Shown: in pieces, positions 1-11,973 of the stretch
Layout of the letters: each line of letters begins with the position of its first letter
How positions within the stretch are numbered: the stretch's first letter is position 1
NCBI GenBank assembly: GCA_030248065.1
Contig: JASAMV010008121.1
Location: 1 to 45,863 of the forward strand
From: Rhynchonema sp. JSB1_4
Taxonomy: Eukaryota; Nematoda; Chromadorea; Monhysterida; Xyalidae
Reading direction: 5' to 3'
DNA length: 45,863 nt
Program-made: the position numbers and the translations under genes
The notes under the pieces: generated by a model
Told to the model about the DNA's origin: nothing
The model's database searches: none
Seen by the model: the letters and a program-made list of their open reading frames with translations, nothing else

Positions 1-272
1 AGAATGGCGTGAAAAACTGGCACCAGTTGGAGGAGCAGTGCTACTGACGGTATTGTGTTAGAGTCAACATTGTCTTTTTGTGACACGCTCATGACCCAAA
101 TGTTCGTTCACTTTGTACAATAGAATGTTCACCACATAGACCAATAATTAGGATGTAAGCGATAGAGAAGGACCGAATTCTTCGCATGGAGAAATTCATT
201 TTTTTCAGAGGTTCGTGATAGGATACACATCAACCTATTCGGTCATTTAAATTCTTAACTAATCCAAAATAT

Positions 273-283
273 TGATGTTTCAG
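273..283 (+). repeat. Decamer TGATGTTTCA overlapping a splice acceptor
   Basis: One of more than fifteen near-identical copies of TGATGTTTCA or its complement in the window. Here it is fused to the acceptor AG of the first visible PTPN4-like exon, giving TGATGTTTCAG. Others sit close to splice sites at about 7735, 39718, 41162, 44784, 44990 and 45722. Confidence 0.6.
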
Positions 284-3210
284 TGTACGTCGGAGAGGAC
301 AACGAAGAGCCGGATGTGCAATACGTGCCTGAAACGCCACACGTCGCTGAAACATTTGCGCCACACGACCAGCGTCATCAGTCATTGTTGTTGTTGAGGG
401 ACTCGCTCGCTAGTGGACAGGTGCGTGCAGATAGCGGCTGTGAAACATCAGAGAGCGCGTATCAAACCGTGTGATTGGTCTGGGTCGGTGTTGTGTGACG
501 TGACTGTTAGTATTCAAAAGGTTTGCTCGTGTCGCTGACTTTGACCAAGATGAGGGTCGTTTACTGGCTGGTTGAGAATAACTTTCACGCCGGTCAAAAT
601 TAATGGCGCGAGTGAATCGCGAAACATCAATCGTACCAAAATTTCGTGGTGACCAAACCGAGACCCGACCGGGTCGGTTGGCATGGCACCAAGTTTGATA
701 CAGGAGCAGTTTCAAGAGCCGCATCCAATAACAGCATCAGTCGTATTCAAATAAAAATGACGTTTCATTAAAATTATTTTGGTACCCTTATTTATTTTTC
801 CCTGTCAACCAAGCCCATTCCCCTGATACTTCAGATTCTGCTTCAATTCGACCAGCTTTATCGCAAGACACCTGGTCTGACGATGGACACTTGTCGGCTG
901 GGAGAGAATCTCAATAAGAATCGATATCGTGATGTGCTGCCCTATGATGCCACAAGAGTGGTCATACAACGTGGCAGTGGCGGTGATTACATCAATGCCA
1001 ACTTTGTCAATGTGAGTTGCCGAGTTTTTATTCGTATCCCATATGATGTGGGAAGGATCAACTAACTGGGATTTTTTCGATAAAACTTGGTGATCGAATC
1101 GAATATTCACTAGGATGAATTGACCACTTGCCCGCCAGCACATGTGTATCCCGTTTTTCAGATGGAAATCCCAGCGTCCGGCATAAAGAATCGGTACATC
1201 GCCGCGCAGGGTCCCCTCCCGCACACGACCTCCGACTTCTGGCAGGTTGTTTGGGAACAACTATGCTCAACAGTGGTCATGCTCACAACGACGGTATGTT
1301 TTTTTGGTACTGCAATTTACCCTGTTTATACAGTGACACGGTCAGCGCCCACCATTTTCAATCACTATATGAGAAATATACTGGCCTGCGAATCAGGAGA
1401 GCGGACTGGGCACTATAATTGACATCAAACATATTCACTATCGGTTGATCTTGAATGAAAAAATCGCCGCATTGCAGGTGGAGCGCGGTCGTGTCAAATG
1501 CCACCAATACTGGCCACGACTGTACGAAACACAGGAATACGATAAACTGCAGATTACGTGTGTCCGGGAGAGGGAGACACAAAGCACTGCCACCCGAGAG
1601 TTTACTATAGTCAACAAGGAGGTGAGTCCTCAAGGGCACCTGCTGGATGCAGTCGTCGCAGTAGGAAACTTGCTGATCGGATCGGACTTGCGTTGGTCAC
1701 GTGGCTTTTTTGCTTTTGGTATACTCTGAAATTTATTGATGCAATGGTAGTTTTAACCCGTGTAAAAGTCGTTTCCAGGCAGACGGCTTTTAAACGTACT
1801 TGTCTAGGTGAGCAGGATCAGTAAATCTCGAAACATCCTCAATCGAAACAAGCCACTTGACGAAGGCAGATCCAATCCGATCATCGATTTTGGTACCTAG
1901 TTTGAGAATGCAGAGTTCCTTTTTTATTCGCCTTTTTACAAAAATGGTCCATTTCAGACGAAAGAGGAGCGCCAAGTGTCGCAGATGCAGTACATAGCGT
2001 GGCCGGATCACGGTGTGCCTGATGACCCACACGAATTCATTCAGTTCGTGTGTGATGTGCGCAGAGCCAGAGCTGGAAATGTCGAACCCATTTTGGTTGG
2101 TGCACACACTTGCGAAGAAGATTATGGACCAATATCGAACTTGGTGATCGGTCCGGTCTGGTATTGCTTTGATCAGTGATTCTTTGTTCGAGATGAATTG
2201 ATGACATAAATTTTGACCAGCGTAAAAGTTGTTTGCCAGCTGTCTGGGAACGTCCAAAGCGCCGTGGCCCATCAACAAATCTCGAAGTATTCTTCATCTG
2301 GCAACCAAGCCAGTTTATACTGGATCAGACAGGAACGATCACCAAACTTGATACAGGCAGCTGTGTTTTTGGGATTGATTGGAACTGCTGGCCGTCTGGA
2401 AAGGCCCAGTTCAACAGACTGCGTCTTGTCCAGCTTTGGCAATCGAGCACCAGTTTTGATCACCAGTTTCATGTGAACCTGAATCAAAACTAGCCACAAA
2501 ATCTTTTGGGACGCTGTTTAATTATTGGAACATCATCGTGCTTGCCATTATTACAGGTGCACTGTTCGGCGGGCATCGGTCGCACTGGTGTGCTGATATT
2601 GATGGAGACGGCCATGTGTCTGATTGAGACCAATGAGCCCGTCTACCCATTGGATCTGACCAAAACAATGCGAGATCAACGCGCTATGACCATACAGAAT
2701 GTGGTGAGTGAAACATGTTGGGCGGCGCGGCTCTGTGACCTTCTGTCACTGGCGATGACCTGGTTCACCGTTCGGCGTCTATGGGTGATATTTTCGAAAC
2801 GGTGTAAAGGTCAGCTGAGCTTTACACCGTTTCGAAAATGCCACCCTATGAAACTGACAACCGAAACTACGTTATGCTCTATGCGGTATGTAAAACCGAA
2901 ACCATTTGTGGCCATAATTCGAGATTTAGTGATGGCCTGAAAGTCCTGGGGTACGCTTGTCGAATTCAGCGACGTGACATAAATTTCGAATTACTCTCAC
3001 AAAAAATCACATGACCAAGGCGGAACCGGACCGATCACTTCTTTTCGATCCACCAACAGTGAACTCAGTAACTAATCAACTTCAATCCAATATTCATTCC
3101 TTCTCATTTTGCAGAGCCAATTCAAATTCGTTTGCGAGGCAATCCTGCTGGCGTACAATGAGGGTATTGTCAAACCACAGTCAGAGTTCCTTCCCAAGTC
3201 CACTTCCTGA
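284..3210 (+). CDS. PTPN4: Protein tyrosine phosphatase, non-receptor type 3/4-like (3' part, catalytic domain)
   Basis: Cytosolic phosphatase that hydrolyses phosphotyrosine on proteins. Seven exons join in phase 0 after the first: 284-420, 835-1011, 1162-1293, 1478-1621, 1958-2095, 2557-2703, 3115-3210 (TGA 3208-3210), giving 322 visible residues. Seen in order: NKNRYRD and DYINANF substrate-loop motifs, [23 protein letters not shown], the WPD loop WPDHGVPDD, the P-loop [10 protein letters not shown] with the nucleophilic Cys, and a Q-loop reading [19 protein letters not shown] and the segment before the catalytic core ([12 protein letters not shown], then [11 protein letters not shown]) fit the PTPN3/PTPN4 subfamily, which normally carries N-terminal FERM and PDZ domains; those would lie left of the window and are not seen. 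Whether it is the 3 or 4 orthologue is undecided; many invertebrates have one. All catalytic residues look intact. It converges on EXOC5. Confidence 0.9.
1812..1905 (+). repeat. Dispersed repeat copy (GCATCAGTAAATCTCGAAA family)
   Basis: This intronic segment begins with a variant of ATCAGTAAATCTCGAAA and continues with ACTTGACGAAGGCA and a GATC-rich tail ending near a TTTGGTACC block. Related copies are at about 2265-2365, 39320-39410, 41360-41440 and, shorter, 11075-11110. Copies are diverged, with no clear ends or target duplications, so the class (SINE-like or miniature DNA element) is open. Confidence 0.6.
2265..2365 (+). repeat. Dispersed repeat copy (same family as 1812-1905)
   Basis: The start reads CATCAACAAATCTCGAAG and the tail holds GATCACCAAACTTGATACAG. 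The tail motif GATCACCAAGTTTGATA recurs at about 5221, 24380, 27770, 39390 and 44410 in either orientation, so this family accounts for much intronic sequence. Confidence 0.55.
2783..2846. repeat. Near-perfect hairpin in PTPN4-like intron 6
   Basis: Arms 2790-2809 and 2820-2839 are perfect 20-nt inverted repeats (TTTTCGAAACGGTGTAAAG and its complement) around a 10-nt loop. The arms extend to 2783 and 2846 with two mismatches. It lies just after the exon 6 donor at 2704. It may be the remnant of a palindromic element or a structured intron; no function is claimed. Confidence 0.8.
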
Positions 3211-4125
3211 CCATCTACAGTGTGGCTAATTGCTGCCAATCAACATTATGAACAAACTATGTATTATACTTATGTACAGAAATTCTGTGATTATATTTAT
3301 TGAGAACCAACACGTCGCCTGTAAAACACTGCATTAAGTTGATAATTTTTCTGTAATCGTGTGTTTGCGTGTGCGGCTCATTTTTTCGATTCTAAACTGT
3401 TCCAAGCGTTTTGCAGTCTTCGGAATGTTTGAAATAAAACAACGTCAAACAAAATTAATAGTTGGTTTGTAAATGGAAAGCGTTTCCTGCCGTGAAGCCG
3501 GATAATACCTAAGTTCGTCATTTTCAAAATTGTTCATTTCCCCAACAGACTGGAAAGGGATTCTTCAATTTGCAAGTGGAATTTTCCCAGAAATGAAAAC
3601 ATTATGAAATAGCGTACAAATTTCTAAAAAGTGCTCCAAAACGTGTGTTTCTCTCCTATCATCCGCTGTACATTATATTTTGCTTCATTCATTTGCAGAT
3701 ACTATTATGCATTACATTATTTACTGTTACGTTTTGATTGCGTGTGTGCCGAGTTTGCAATGAAAATGAAAAGCACAAAAATTATATACAATTCGGTCGG
3801 TGGATATTATTTTTTCGCATCACACAAGTAATAAATATACCTCGTTTCTGGGAATCAATATTTGAACGCGGTTACAATATGATCACATGAACTATACATA
3901 AGTGAATTTCACAACGAAGTTTGTCAAACCTCCACTTGGCGACAACTGAATAGAATAAGAACAGAGCAGTTAGCAGTTGCCTTATTGGTTCATCATTACC
4001 TTCGGATGATAACTGCTTTTGATGTGAAAACGCCCGTGAATTAACAAGGCAACGAGAAATACTCATTCACCAGTTGCTGACAAACAGAGATTTAACCAAA
4101 AATATAAGGAAAGGTCGCCGAATCA
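3211..4125. other. Convergent 3' ends of the PTPN4-like and EXOC5 genes
   Basis: No supported coding exon. The first 600 bases are T/G-rich on the + strand, as expected for the PTPN4-like 3' UTR. Candidate poly(A) signal AATAAA at 3433-3438 is 223 nt after the stop. On the - strand, TTTATT at 3296-3301 reads as AATAAA and could serve EXOC5, which would make the two transcripts overlap tail to tail. Confidence 0.5.
3433..3438 (+). terminator. Candidate poly(A) signal of the PTPN4-like gene
   Basis: Consensus AATAAA in the first few hundred bases after the stop codon. A second AATAAA lies near 3830. The choice is by proximity only. Confidence 0.4.
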
Positions 4126-7100
4126 CTATCGGAATTCGAGATAGAGTTTATTGGATCGGTAATCGATTCGCAATTGCACAAAGTTGACGATCACCGACTG
4201 TTCGATGTGGCTCTGCAAGTACACAATGCAACTGGCAGTCTTGCGTCGGACAGTGATTACATTTTTAGGAAAATGTTTTTTTCAGACGCGTCGCCTGATC
4301 CTCAAAAAATATAAGTTAGTTTAGCTGCGTCAGTAAGGTGAATCTGTTTTACAGATCATGTATTACATCACGTTTGAAAAATTCTCCCATGTGTCATAAA
4401 GTGATACAGTTCATTGTTCAGGTTGAGCAAACTTACGCGATAATATGTTCTGGTTCTACAAAGTAGCAAAGGCACATACCAATCGTTCAGCACTGGCGAT
4501 CGCACCGATTTTGTCCGACTCCACCGCCAAGAGGTTGCAGAGCGCCGATAATGTTTCAAACAGATTCTTCACCAACGCAATGTGCCATTGACGCACACAT
4601 TCGAGGTACTCGCGTACATCGTGCATGAGGAGTAACGCACCTGCGTGGATATCGTATGTGTGTGCATGTGCAGCAGGCTGTGTTTCGTTGCCCGTTGCAA
4701 CCGACATCCACACCAGGTCATCGTCAGTATGAATACAGGTCATCGTGAGTCAGACTGAATATAAAAGTCACATGGTGCTTGTGTGTGGGAAGTGGTGTAA
4801 TTTACAGATTGTTCTCATTTTTTTGTGCTTTAAACAACCTCTTTTAACCAAGTCTGCAAAGAACTAGCGCAGAATCCCGAGTTGAAACTCTAATGGTGGA
4901 AGAAACTCATGGCATCAGTATAGTAAGTTTATAGTTTCGTTGCCTCATGCGTTTTTACAGACGCAGGAAAACTCCCGTTCGAAGTCGAATCAGGCAACAA
5001 GCTCAATACACACCGTCAACAAGCCACGCGGCTGACACACACAGCTTGTGTAACTGGAATATTCGAAACGCACACGAGCCAGCTGCGTGGCTTGTTGACT
5101 GTGTTTGAGCTTGTTGCCTGACTCGACTTCGAACGGGAGTTTTCCTGCGTCTGTAAAAATGCATGAGGCAACGAAATTAAAAATTTACTATATCAATCAA
5201 TATTCTCTATTCAAGAAACCGATCACCAAGTCCGATACTGGTCAATAATGAAAATGCCAATCCGACCCCCCCCCATCCCACCATTCATACTGAATTGCAA
5301 TGAATAGATGTGGTCAATGAGCACCCGATGCAGTCGTATGCCCAATTCAGTGAGAGTCGCCGTCAGATTGCCCCCATCCAAACTGTCACGTATGCGATCC
5401 ACCTGGCCGTTGATGAAACGCGTCACCGACACAGCCGCCTGTGCAATCAATCAATACGTCATAATCTCGAAATTACGCCTATTCAGTTTAGGATGGCGAA
5501 CATCGAAGGAACATAGTCGAAGTGTCCTAACTTAAGTCGGACATTACAAAACTAATGCCCATAAAGCTTCATGAAAATAACCGAAGATGCAGCAGATAAC
5601 CGGCGACGCTGTACAGCTGGGTGCGTCTCCGACCGCATCAAAAAGCAGACACTAGAACAAGCAAATGCAGTGTCTGTCTCCGTTGCCCCTTTCGTCCTAT
5701 TTTCATGTGTCCATCAGTGCGAATGCATCGGTTAGTCTGGCTGCCATTAAAAACGTTGAGAGCATATGCTCATACCTGGCTGGCCGATACAGCGTGCAAC
5801 CTATCCACAGCATCGCTGCCGTGTGCAGCAAAATAGTCGGGCCGTTGTTTGTGCTCGTTGACCAGCACGAAACGCACGTAACCACAGATCGCTTTCAGCT
5901 GTCTGCAATCGCATGTGCTCTGGGTCACTCATGTCTCGGATGTGCGACATGAAGACAGGTTATCACACTTTGGTGCCCAATACAATCCCTGCTTTGGTCA
6001 CTCAACGTTTTATGCACCAATTTCGAATAGCCTACAAACTAAGGAGACGAAACATTTGCATTGATCAAAATGAGTGGTCTCATGGCCTTAGTGCCGCTGA
6101 CAGTTCACTCCGTACCTGTCCAGTCCATCACTCATCTTCGTCTCCAGTGCCAGCATCGTGTCCCGTTTCTTGCCCATACAACTTTCGTACACCTCCGCGC
6201 GATCCCTGATAGGAATGAAGGGCACATTTTGGAATTTTACAATTCTACGAAAAAAGAAAATAATCTGAGCAAAGTTGCTGACTGTGAGTACGTATACATA
6301 TTATCTGTTCTGTCATTCATATCCGAACGCCAGATTTTACACCCGCATCTTAAAAACTGTCCCGGGCAGAATGCGGGGATGCCGGTTGGGAAGTGACTGA
6401 CAGCGCTTGAGCCAAAAGCGCACAATACCTGTTACGAGTCGATGTTCTGTATGAAAGAACCATCTACATGCCATACAGCACGCAACCAAACACAGAAACA
6501 CAACGAAAACGACGCACTTGACCAGCGGCACAACGGAGTCGTCGAACTGTCGTTCAAACAGATGGCTCATCGCTGAGCATTGACGTACGACAAGCAGGAA
6601 GTGGCATTCGGGTGGCGTTTTGGGATCGGACACCGGAATGGCTACAATTACGTGGGGTTATTCGTGTTCACACGTACTGAATGAGCTAGTATCCAGCTCG
6701 TGTCAATGAGCTCGACGCGAGGTCCTTGGATTAGACGTGCACTTGGCTATTTTTGCAACACACTGCATCGATTAGCTGTTTGTCGCATGAGCAGAAGTAG
6801 GCCATGCAGATGGAGATACTACCAAACCAAAGATCATCAAGTTTGTTATATCACAATCGTGGTAATACCATAACGTCCAAGCTCCACAGCATACACCAAA
6901 TGCTCCTGGCACAGGTACTGCAGCAGAAAGTCGAAGATTTGCGCCGCGTTCTTCGATATCAGCTTCGGATCGGACAACTGCAAGTACTATTATTTATTTT
7001 ATACAGTAAAGAAAAACCAATTGAACACAAAAACATTTTGGACCACATATACTGTCCATATATGTATCAAACAGGGTAACTAGGGCACGGAGGTCTTGTT

Positions 7101-10100
7101 TTGCTTACCTAACCTTTCACATTGACGATATTTTGAGACTTACTGATGCCACTAATTTCAAGCAGCACAGATATTGCTTAATCGTGCGCTTAATAGCTGT
7201 CTTGTGTGTACCACCGGTCGTCAGTGTAGTGGCAGGCCAAGTGATGCAAGATACCCTTGGGGCTAAGGCTAAACCCAGAGTGGTGCAAGATACCCCCTCA
7301 GGCACTGCACTGTCGACCGTTATCACTTGAAGGAACATCCTGTAACTCACAGCAGCACATCGTTGCAACGCCTGTTTGGTCTCCTGCAGAATATTGATGG
7401 CGACGTCTTCGGACAAGAACGTTTCACCGTGATAGTTCTCGGGAGCGAACACGCGCGCTTTCAGGTCCTGTTTCAGATCCTGCATTCTGAAATGTCAAAA
7501 TTGGAATCAGATTTCAAAGTCTGAGTTTTGTTAAATTGAATAAAGGACTATGTATAAAATATAATGAACAAATTACAAACCCTCCGGCTTCTAATTTCCG
7601 TTTCTGATGTCCCTTGCTCTCATAGAATCGATTCAACTGCTGTGAGCCATATTGCTGCAGTCGCCGGCTTTCACGCAACATGTACCTGCAAGCAAATCAG
7701 TTCATTCCCACGATCATTTATGGTATCAGTGCGAAACATCACCCACCCGTCCAGGTATTTGCGAAACAACGACTGTTGCAGCGCTGGTAGGAATTCCTTG
7801 TCTGAGCCCATATTGATCGAATCATTATCGGATAGAGACGCGCACAGTCTCTTTGTGCTGAACAGACAGGGTACATTTCTCTTATAGCAAATTTATCGAT
7901 GTTATACGTTGTTATATAGCACAACACATGCTATAATTGTAGAGTTATCACACTGCATTCTTGCCGTGTTATTATCATTGTGTATAGGTGATTGTTTCCT
8001 TCTTTATCTCGATTTCTGGAATGCGAAGCGTGGAACTTTCCTTCTGTTGACAAACCTTAATGTGGATTATTGTAGTCTCTTGAATAACCACATAAGTCTT
8101 CTAACCTGCCTTTTTGATTTCCCAAAGACACCACGGATAATATGTAAAAACAGACAACAACGAACCCCAAGTAGAGTCGATACAATCCGGTCAGCCATTC
8201 TTCGTCATCAGCTGTGTCACCGATTTGTTGCGTGATGTGCTCCTGTGATGCTTGACAGATCGAATATATGTAAAGGGATGCGAGAGCATTGTGTGACTGT
8301 AAATACGAGACAAACAAAACACTACGATTTCTTTAACTACACAAACCTTCAACTTTCCGTGGAACAACGTCAGCACGAGCTTCTCAGTGACCGATTCGGG
8401 ATTGGGGAATATCTCGGGAATCAACGGCGCAACGCGTTCACACAACAGACGAATGTCGTCGAATATGTCGACACTGCGAAATGCGCCCTGCAACCCACAA
8501 ATGATAATGTTTCACATGGAAGTGTTGGCAAACAGATGAAATGGGACGCCTGATCCTAGCAGAACGCAAACAACGAGCAAATGTCACGGTTGCATGGTTC
8601 CGCTTACCCCATCATGCTTTACTGATACTATGTACTTAGTCCCAGCCTGCTCTTCCTTGCCTCGCGCTCAGCAACAGCCGAAAGCACACAGGGCGGCCGC
8701 TTTTCAGGAAACGCGGCACGGACATCGAACTAGCGCAAATTTCAGCCTCGCTCAGGCTCAGTGTAGTTCCTGGTCCGGCGCGGCGGTTAGTGTGCCTACC
8801 CCTTTTTTCCGTGCGGCGGTTACTGTACGTCCCTGGGAGGAAGGGGGGGGGAAGACCCAAATTCAGGAAAAGGTCACTTTTTGAGGCAGAAAATTTGACC
8901 TGTTTTTGCCCCTTTTTGGAAAAAATTCTCCATAAAAAGGTGTTTTGGCGACTTTTGACATCATTGACCTGAAAATCACCCATTTTTGGCCTAAAATGCC
9001 TATTTTAGGCAAAAATTGAGGCGGTTAGTGTACCTAGCGCGGCGGATAGTGTACTAGTGTGCCTTGGTCGCGGCGGTTAGTGTACCTTAGGGGGGGACTC
9101 CCCCCCCCCAGGAACTACACTGCTCAGGCTCCAGCCCAATGAAGCGTCCTGACAAGACAAACAAGGAGATAACCCTTGACGTGAAACTTAAACCGGTTGT
9201 CTAAATAACAACTGCATCAAACCGTCGTCACCACGAAACGGAAGGGATAGGAAAATAAAGCTGAACGTCAATGAAGTGACAAAAAATCTAACTCACAGTT
9301 TGACAAAAGTTGATGTACGAATGTACGCAATCGTTGTAGTTCTGCAAATTAAAAGCAATATTTGCGCATATTTCCAATTTGGAGAAAACAAACTTCATGG
9401 AAATTAGTTTTTTTACCTTGAAATTAGCGAGCACATGAGCGATATGTTTCATCTTTGCGTTGTTCTTCATGCGTTGTGCGTGCGCAAACTCGTCACAAAG
9501 CAGCTTCTCGATTTCACTGTATTTGTTCTGCACACGTATCTGCACGTCCTTATATTTGTCCGGCGACAGCTCTTGCGACACCGTATATAGTTTGTGAATG
9601 ATCTCGCCAGACTCGAGCAGCTGTAACATTCGCTTGACCATCATTATACTGTCGGAAAGAACCCTTTTTTATTTTTCGTGAAAGAAAAACGTTTTTTTTC
9701 GAAAAAGAACTGGTTTCTTTTCGCCTGCCAGTATAGCCGTCACTATGGGAAAACACGATTGTATCGGCCCGCTGTTCCCCAAGATACATGGACTCGTCTT
9801 TTGCGCTGGTCTAAATTAGTGCTGGCAGTGAACCTTGAGGTTGATAGCGTTGAAAAAAGAAACAGCCGTTTATTTCTTTTTTAAGGTGCCGTGTCGACTT
9901 CAAAAAACCCTTTTTTTTTGTTAAGTCGCAACGCCTTCGTTCCAGTTCCATCGGATAGCCAAATTAGCAAATTTTGAACAAAACCGTGAATTAGCCACCA
10001 AAGCACGCACCCTGTCCGGATCGATGAACACGTCACTTTCGAGGGGCCTATCTTTGTCCAGGAATTCATTGAAATGCTTGATGAGTGACAACGCCTCCAA

Positions 10101-11686
10101 CGCATGTGCTCTCGGCGCTGAGACATTCTCCAGCTGTTCACCCAAATGCACCACCTTCTTGGCAACCACTTGGATCTTGTCGTCCAACGTCTGCAATGTG
10201 TCAAAACCATCAAATTCGTGTGACAATGAATGGTTGGTGTCGGGAATTCGACTCATGGATTCAAAATTGACTGACACCATGTGAGCTGCCTAAATGACAG
10301 AGTCATCCAGAGCTGGGGGCGATCGGTTGGCAATAGCATCTGCCTTGTTAATGTTCATGTAACCAAACTAGCGATCGAAAAAGCGTCTTTATTAGCCGTG
10401 TGCAAAAATTTGCGCGCTTCGCGCGATTTATGCACGTTTTAACCTGTAAAAATTGAATTCTCGCGAAAGTAGCATGGTACAGTATCTCCCCCTAAAATTT
10501 CTTCCCCCACCTCCCAAATCGGATTCCCCCCCAAAAAAAATTCTGGGTACAGTACCCCGGTATCTCCCCCTCTTTTTGGCCGCAAGGTACAGGAGTGTAG
10601 TTCCAGGTCCGGAGGGGGAACAGGCGGTACCCCCTTTTTTCGGAGGGGGAACAGACGTACCCACCTGGGGGGGAAGGACCCGGAAGGGGGGAGGACCCAA
10701 ATTTGGAGAAAAGTCATTTTTTGAGGTCGAAAATTTGGCTCATCTTTGCCCCTTTTTGAAAAAAATCTCAATAAAAAGGGTATTTTGGTGATTTTTGACG
10801 ACATTGACCTAAAAATCACTCATTTTATGCCTAAAAATGCCTATTTTAGGCCAAAATTTGCCTACTTTAGGTAAAAATTGGGGAGCAGACGTACCCGGAG
10901 GGGGAACAGTGGGGCAGGCGCACCATGGAGGGGGAACAGACGTACCCGAGGGGGACCCCCCTCCCCCCAGGAACTACACTGAGGTACAGTATCTCCCCCT
11001 CAGATGTAGCCACAACAGCACTGCTGGCCAGAAATAACTTTCATTCTTCCTTCCGCTGTGTGAATCGGCCCCTAATCGCATCAGTAAATCTCAAAAATGT
11101 TTTGATCCTCAGGATTTTAATCTGCCAATAGAATAGGAACAGGCTGCGCAGTTGGTACAATTTAACCTCGCGATATTAAAAAATCCCCACCTTCAATCGT
11201 TCATGAGCGCGCAGGTTTTCGTCCTCCAATCGTCCGAGCGTGTCCGCAAATTCCTCCTCATCTTCACGACATTGATTTTGCAGATGACCAACTTTGGCTT
11301 GGTATTGGTCGCTCAGCACCTGGTCAGCGGTGCATACATAGGAGAATGCGGTCAATTTCAAGTGTGTACTGCTGTTGTGCGCTTTTATCGAGCTTGAAAT
11401 GTATCAGCCGGCGGTTGAATACCTGCAAGAGCCAACCTGTAAATTGAATATTTCCTCTTCAAACGCTCGATGCAGTCGCAATGGCTCAATCGTGTCTTCA
11501 CCACCAGTCATACGCCACGCAAGACGCTCAACGAAATCAATTGGATCGAAAGGGTCCTGCGCAGAAACACATTTTGGATCACTTCATTTTCATAATTGCA
11601 TTGGGTTGGGTGCAAATTACTTTACAAAACTTCAAAGCGCAAACCTGTTCCAAATCTTGAACAAATGTCGCCGAATAATTTGCCAT
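4126..11686 (-). CDS. EXOC5: Exocyst complex component 5 (SEC10), complete
   Basis: Subunit of the octameric exocyst, which tethers secretory vesicles to the plasma membrane. Eighteen exons on the minus strand: 11645-11686, 11437-11556, 11191-11319, 10011-10190, 9417-9620, 9297-9341, 8347-8487, 8166-8242, 7747-7857, 7581-7685, 7351-7486, 6869-6977, 6518-6641, 6116-6205, 5776-5902, 5282-5438, 4480-4640, 4126-4212. All phases close, giving 714 residues against about 708 in human. The ATG at 11684-11686 opens a 14-residue first exon. Conserved blocks include FVERLAWR near the N terminus, a charged coiled-coil stretch around residues 55-95, VVHLGEQLENVSAPRA, HGETFLSEDVAINILQETKQA, DSLDGGNLTATLTELGIRLHR, NLFETLSALCNLL and a C-terminal FVQLRIDYRSNKL. 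Exon 5 starts at the in-frame acceptor at 9620, not upstream, because only that keeps family spacing. Exon 8 could start earlier at 8296. Introns hold several miniature transposons. No break seen. Confidence 0.95.
4921..5190. mobile_element. Miniature inverted-repeat element, TA target duplication
   Basis: A 270-bp foldback within EXOC5 intron 16. The arms (about 4921-5034 and 5079-5190) are roughly 110-nt imperfect inverted repeats sharing GACGCAGGAAAACTCCCGTT and CAGGCAACAAGCTCAA. The ends read TAGTAAGTTT and its complement, flanked by TA at 4919-4920 and 5191-5192. A TA duplication fits a non-autonomous Tc1/mariner-type element. It encodes no protein. Confidence 0.8.
7222..7312. mobile_element. 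Short hAT-like miniature element
   Basis: A 91-bp element in EXOC5 intron 11. The left end CAGTGTAGTGGCAGG and right end GGCACTGCACTG are imperfect inverted repeats. Inside are copies of TGCAAGATACCC, the subrepeat type of the 15742-16146 element. Flanks CCGGTCGT and TCGACCGT match at 5 of 8 positions, so the duplication is decayed or uncertain. Probably an internally deleted relative of 15742-16146. Confidence 0.6.
8759..9122. mobile_element. hAT-like miniature element with GCGGCGGTTAGTGTAC subrepeats
   Basis: A 364-bp element in EXOC5 intron 6. Its 15-nt terminal inverted repeats CAGTGTAGTTCCTGG and CCAGGAACTACACTG are perfect. Perfect 8-bp direct repeats CTCAGGCT flank it (8751-8758 and 9123-9130), the duplication length of hAT transposons. 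Several GCGGCGGTTAGTGTAC-like units lie at both sides of an AT-rich core containing CCTATTTTAGGCAAAAATTG. No transposase is encoded. Confidence 0.88.
10395..11023 (-). mobile_element. Older hAT-like element, left-truncated, host of a nested insertion
   Basis: In EXOC5 intron 3. On the - strand it begins CAGTGCTG at 11023 and carries GGGGGAGATACTGTACC-type units, then a core with AATTGAATTCTCGCGAAA and a CGCGC palindrome. The same core occurs in the element at 35676-36101. Its other end near 10395 shows no inverted repeat, so it is probably truncated. The element at 10593-10981 sits inside it. Confidence 0.65.
10593..10981. mobile_element. hAT-like miniature element nested in an older one
   Basis: The ends GAGTGTAGTTCCAGG (first base changed from the expected C) and CCAGGAACTACACTG are inverted repeats shared with 8759-9122. 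It is flanked by perfect 8-bp repeats AGGTACAG (10585-10592 and 10982-10989), one of which is a subrepeat of the element it landed in. The internal units read GGGGGAACAGACGTACCC, with an AT-rich core containing CCTATTTTAGGCC. Confidence 0.85.
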
Positions 11687-11973
11687 TTGTTACATGTGGT
11701 GTTGGTCGCATTCGGAATCGGAATGATGAGCACCAGCAAGCAACTTTGTTTCCACCCAGATCGAAAGTGTTGCGTTTGCGTTCCAAGCTTGTTGCGTCGA
11801 AATCTAAATGACACTTTGAATTAGGCAAACTACGGCGAACGTTCGGGTTGTATATTTCTGATCGAGAGGGCACTGCAGTGTGCAATTATTTTTACATGTG
11901 TAAACACATCTCCTAATTATGAAAATTGGAACGCAACGGAACTGCGTTAGCACAGTGCAGAACAAATGTTTCA
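11687..11973. promoter_or_regulatory. Left half of the divergent EXOC5/centrin upstream region
   Basis: The 287 bases between the EXOC5 start codon and the foldback element hold no supported exon. With the element and one copy of its 9-bp target duplication removed, the two start codons would lie only about 410 bp apart, so this was probably one compact bidirectional promoter. No TATA box or named factor site is claimed. Confidence 0.4.

Noticed and set aside
1..283. Possible earlier PTPN4-like exon at the left edge
   Set aside because: No frame near 1-50 gives a recognisable PTPN3/4 segment with a credible donor; treated as intron.
9621..9660. Earlier start of EXOC5 exon 5 with the extra residues MMVKRMLQ
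   Set aside because: The phase with exon 4 fails, and the acceptor at 9621-9622 restores both the frame and the exact family spacing.
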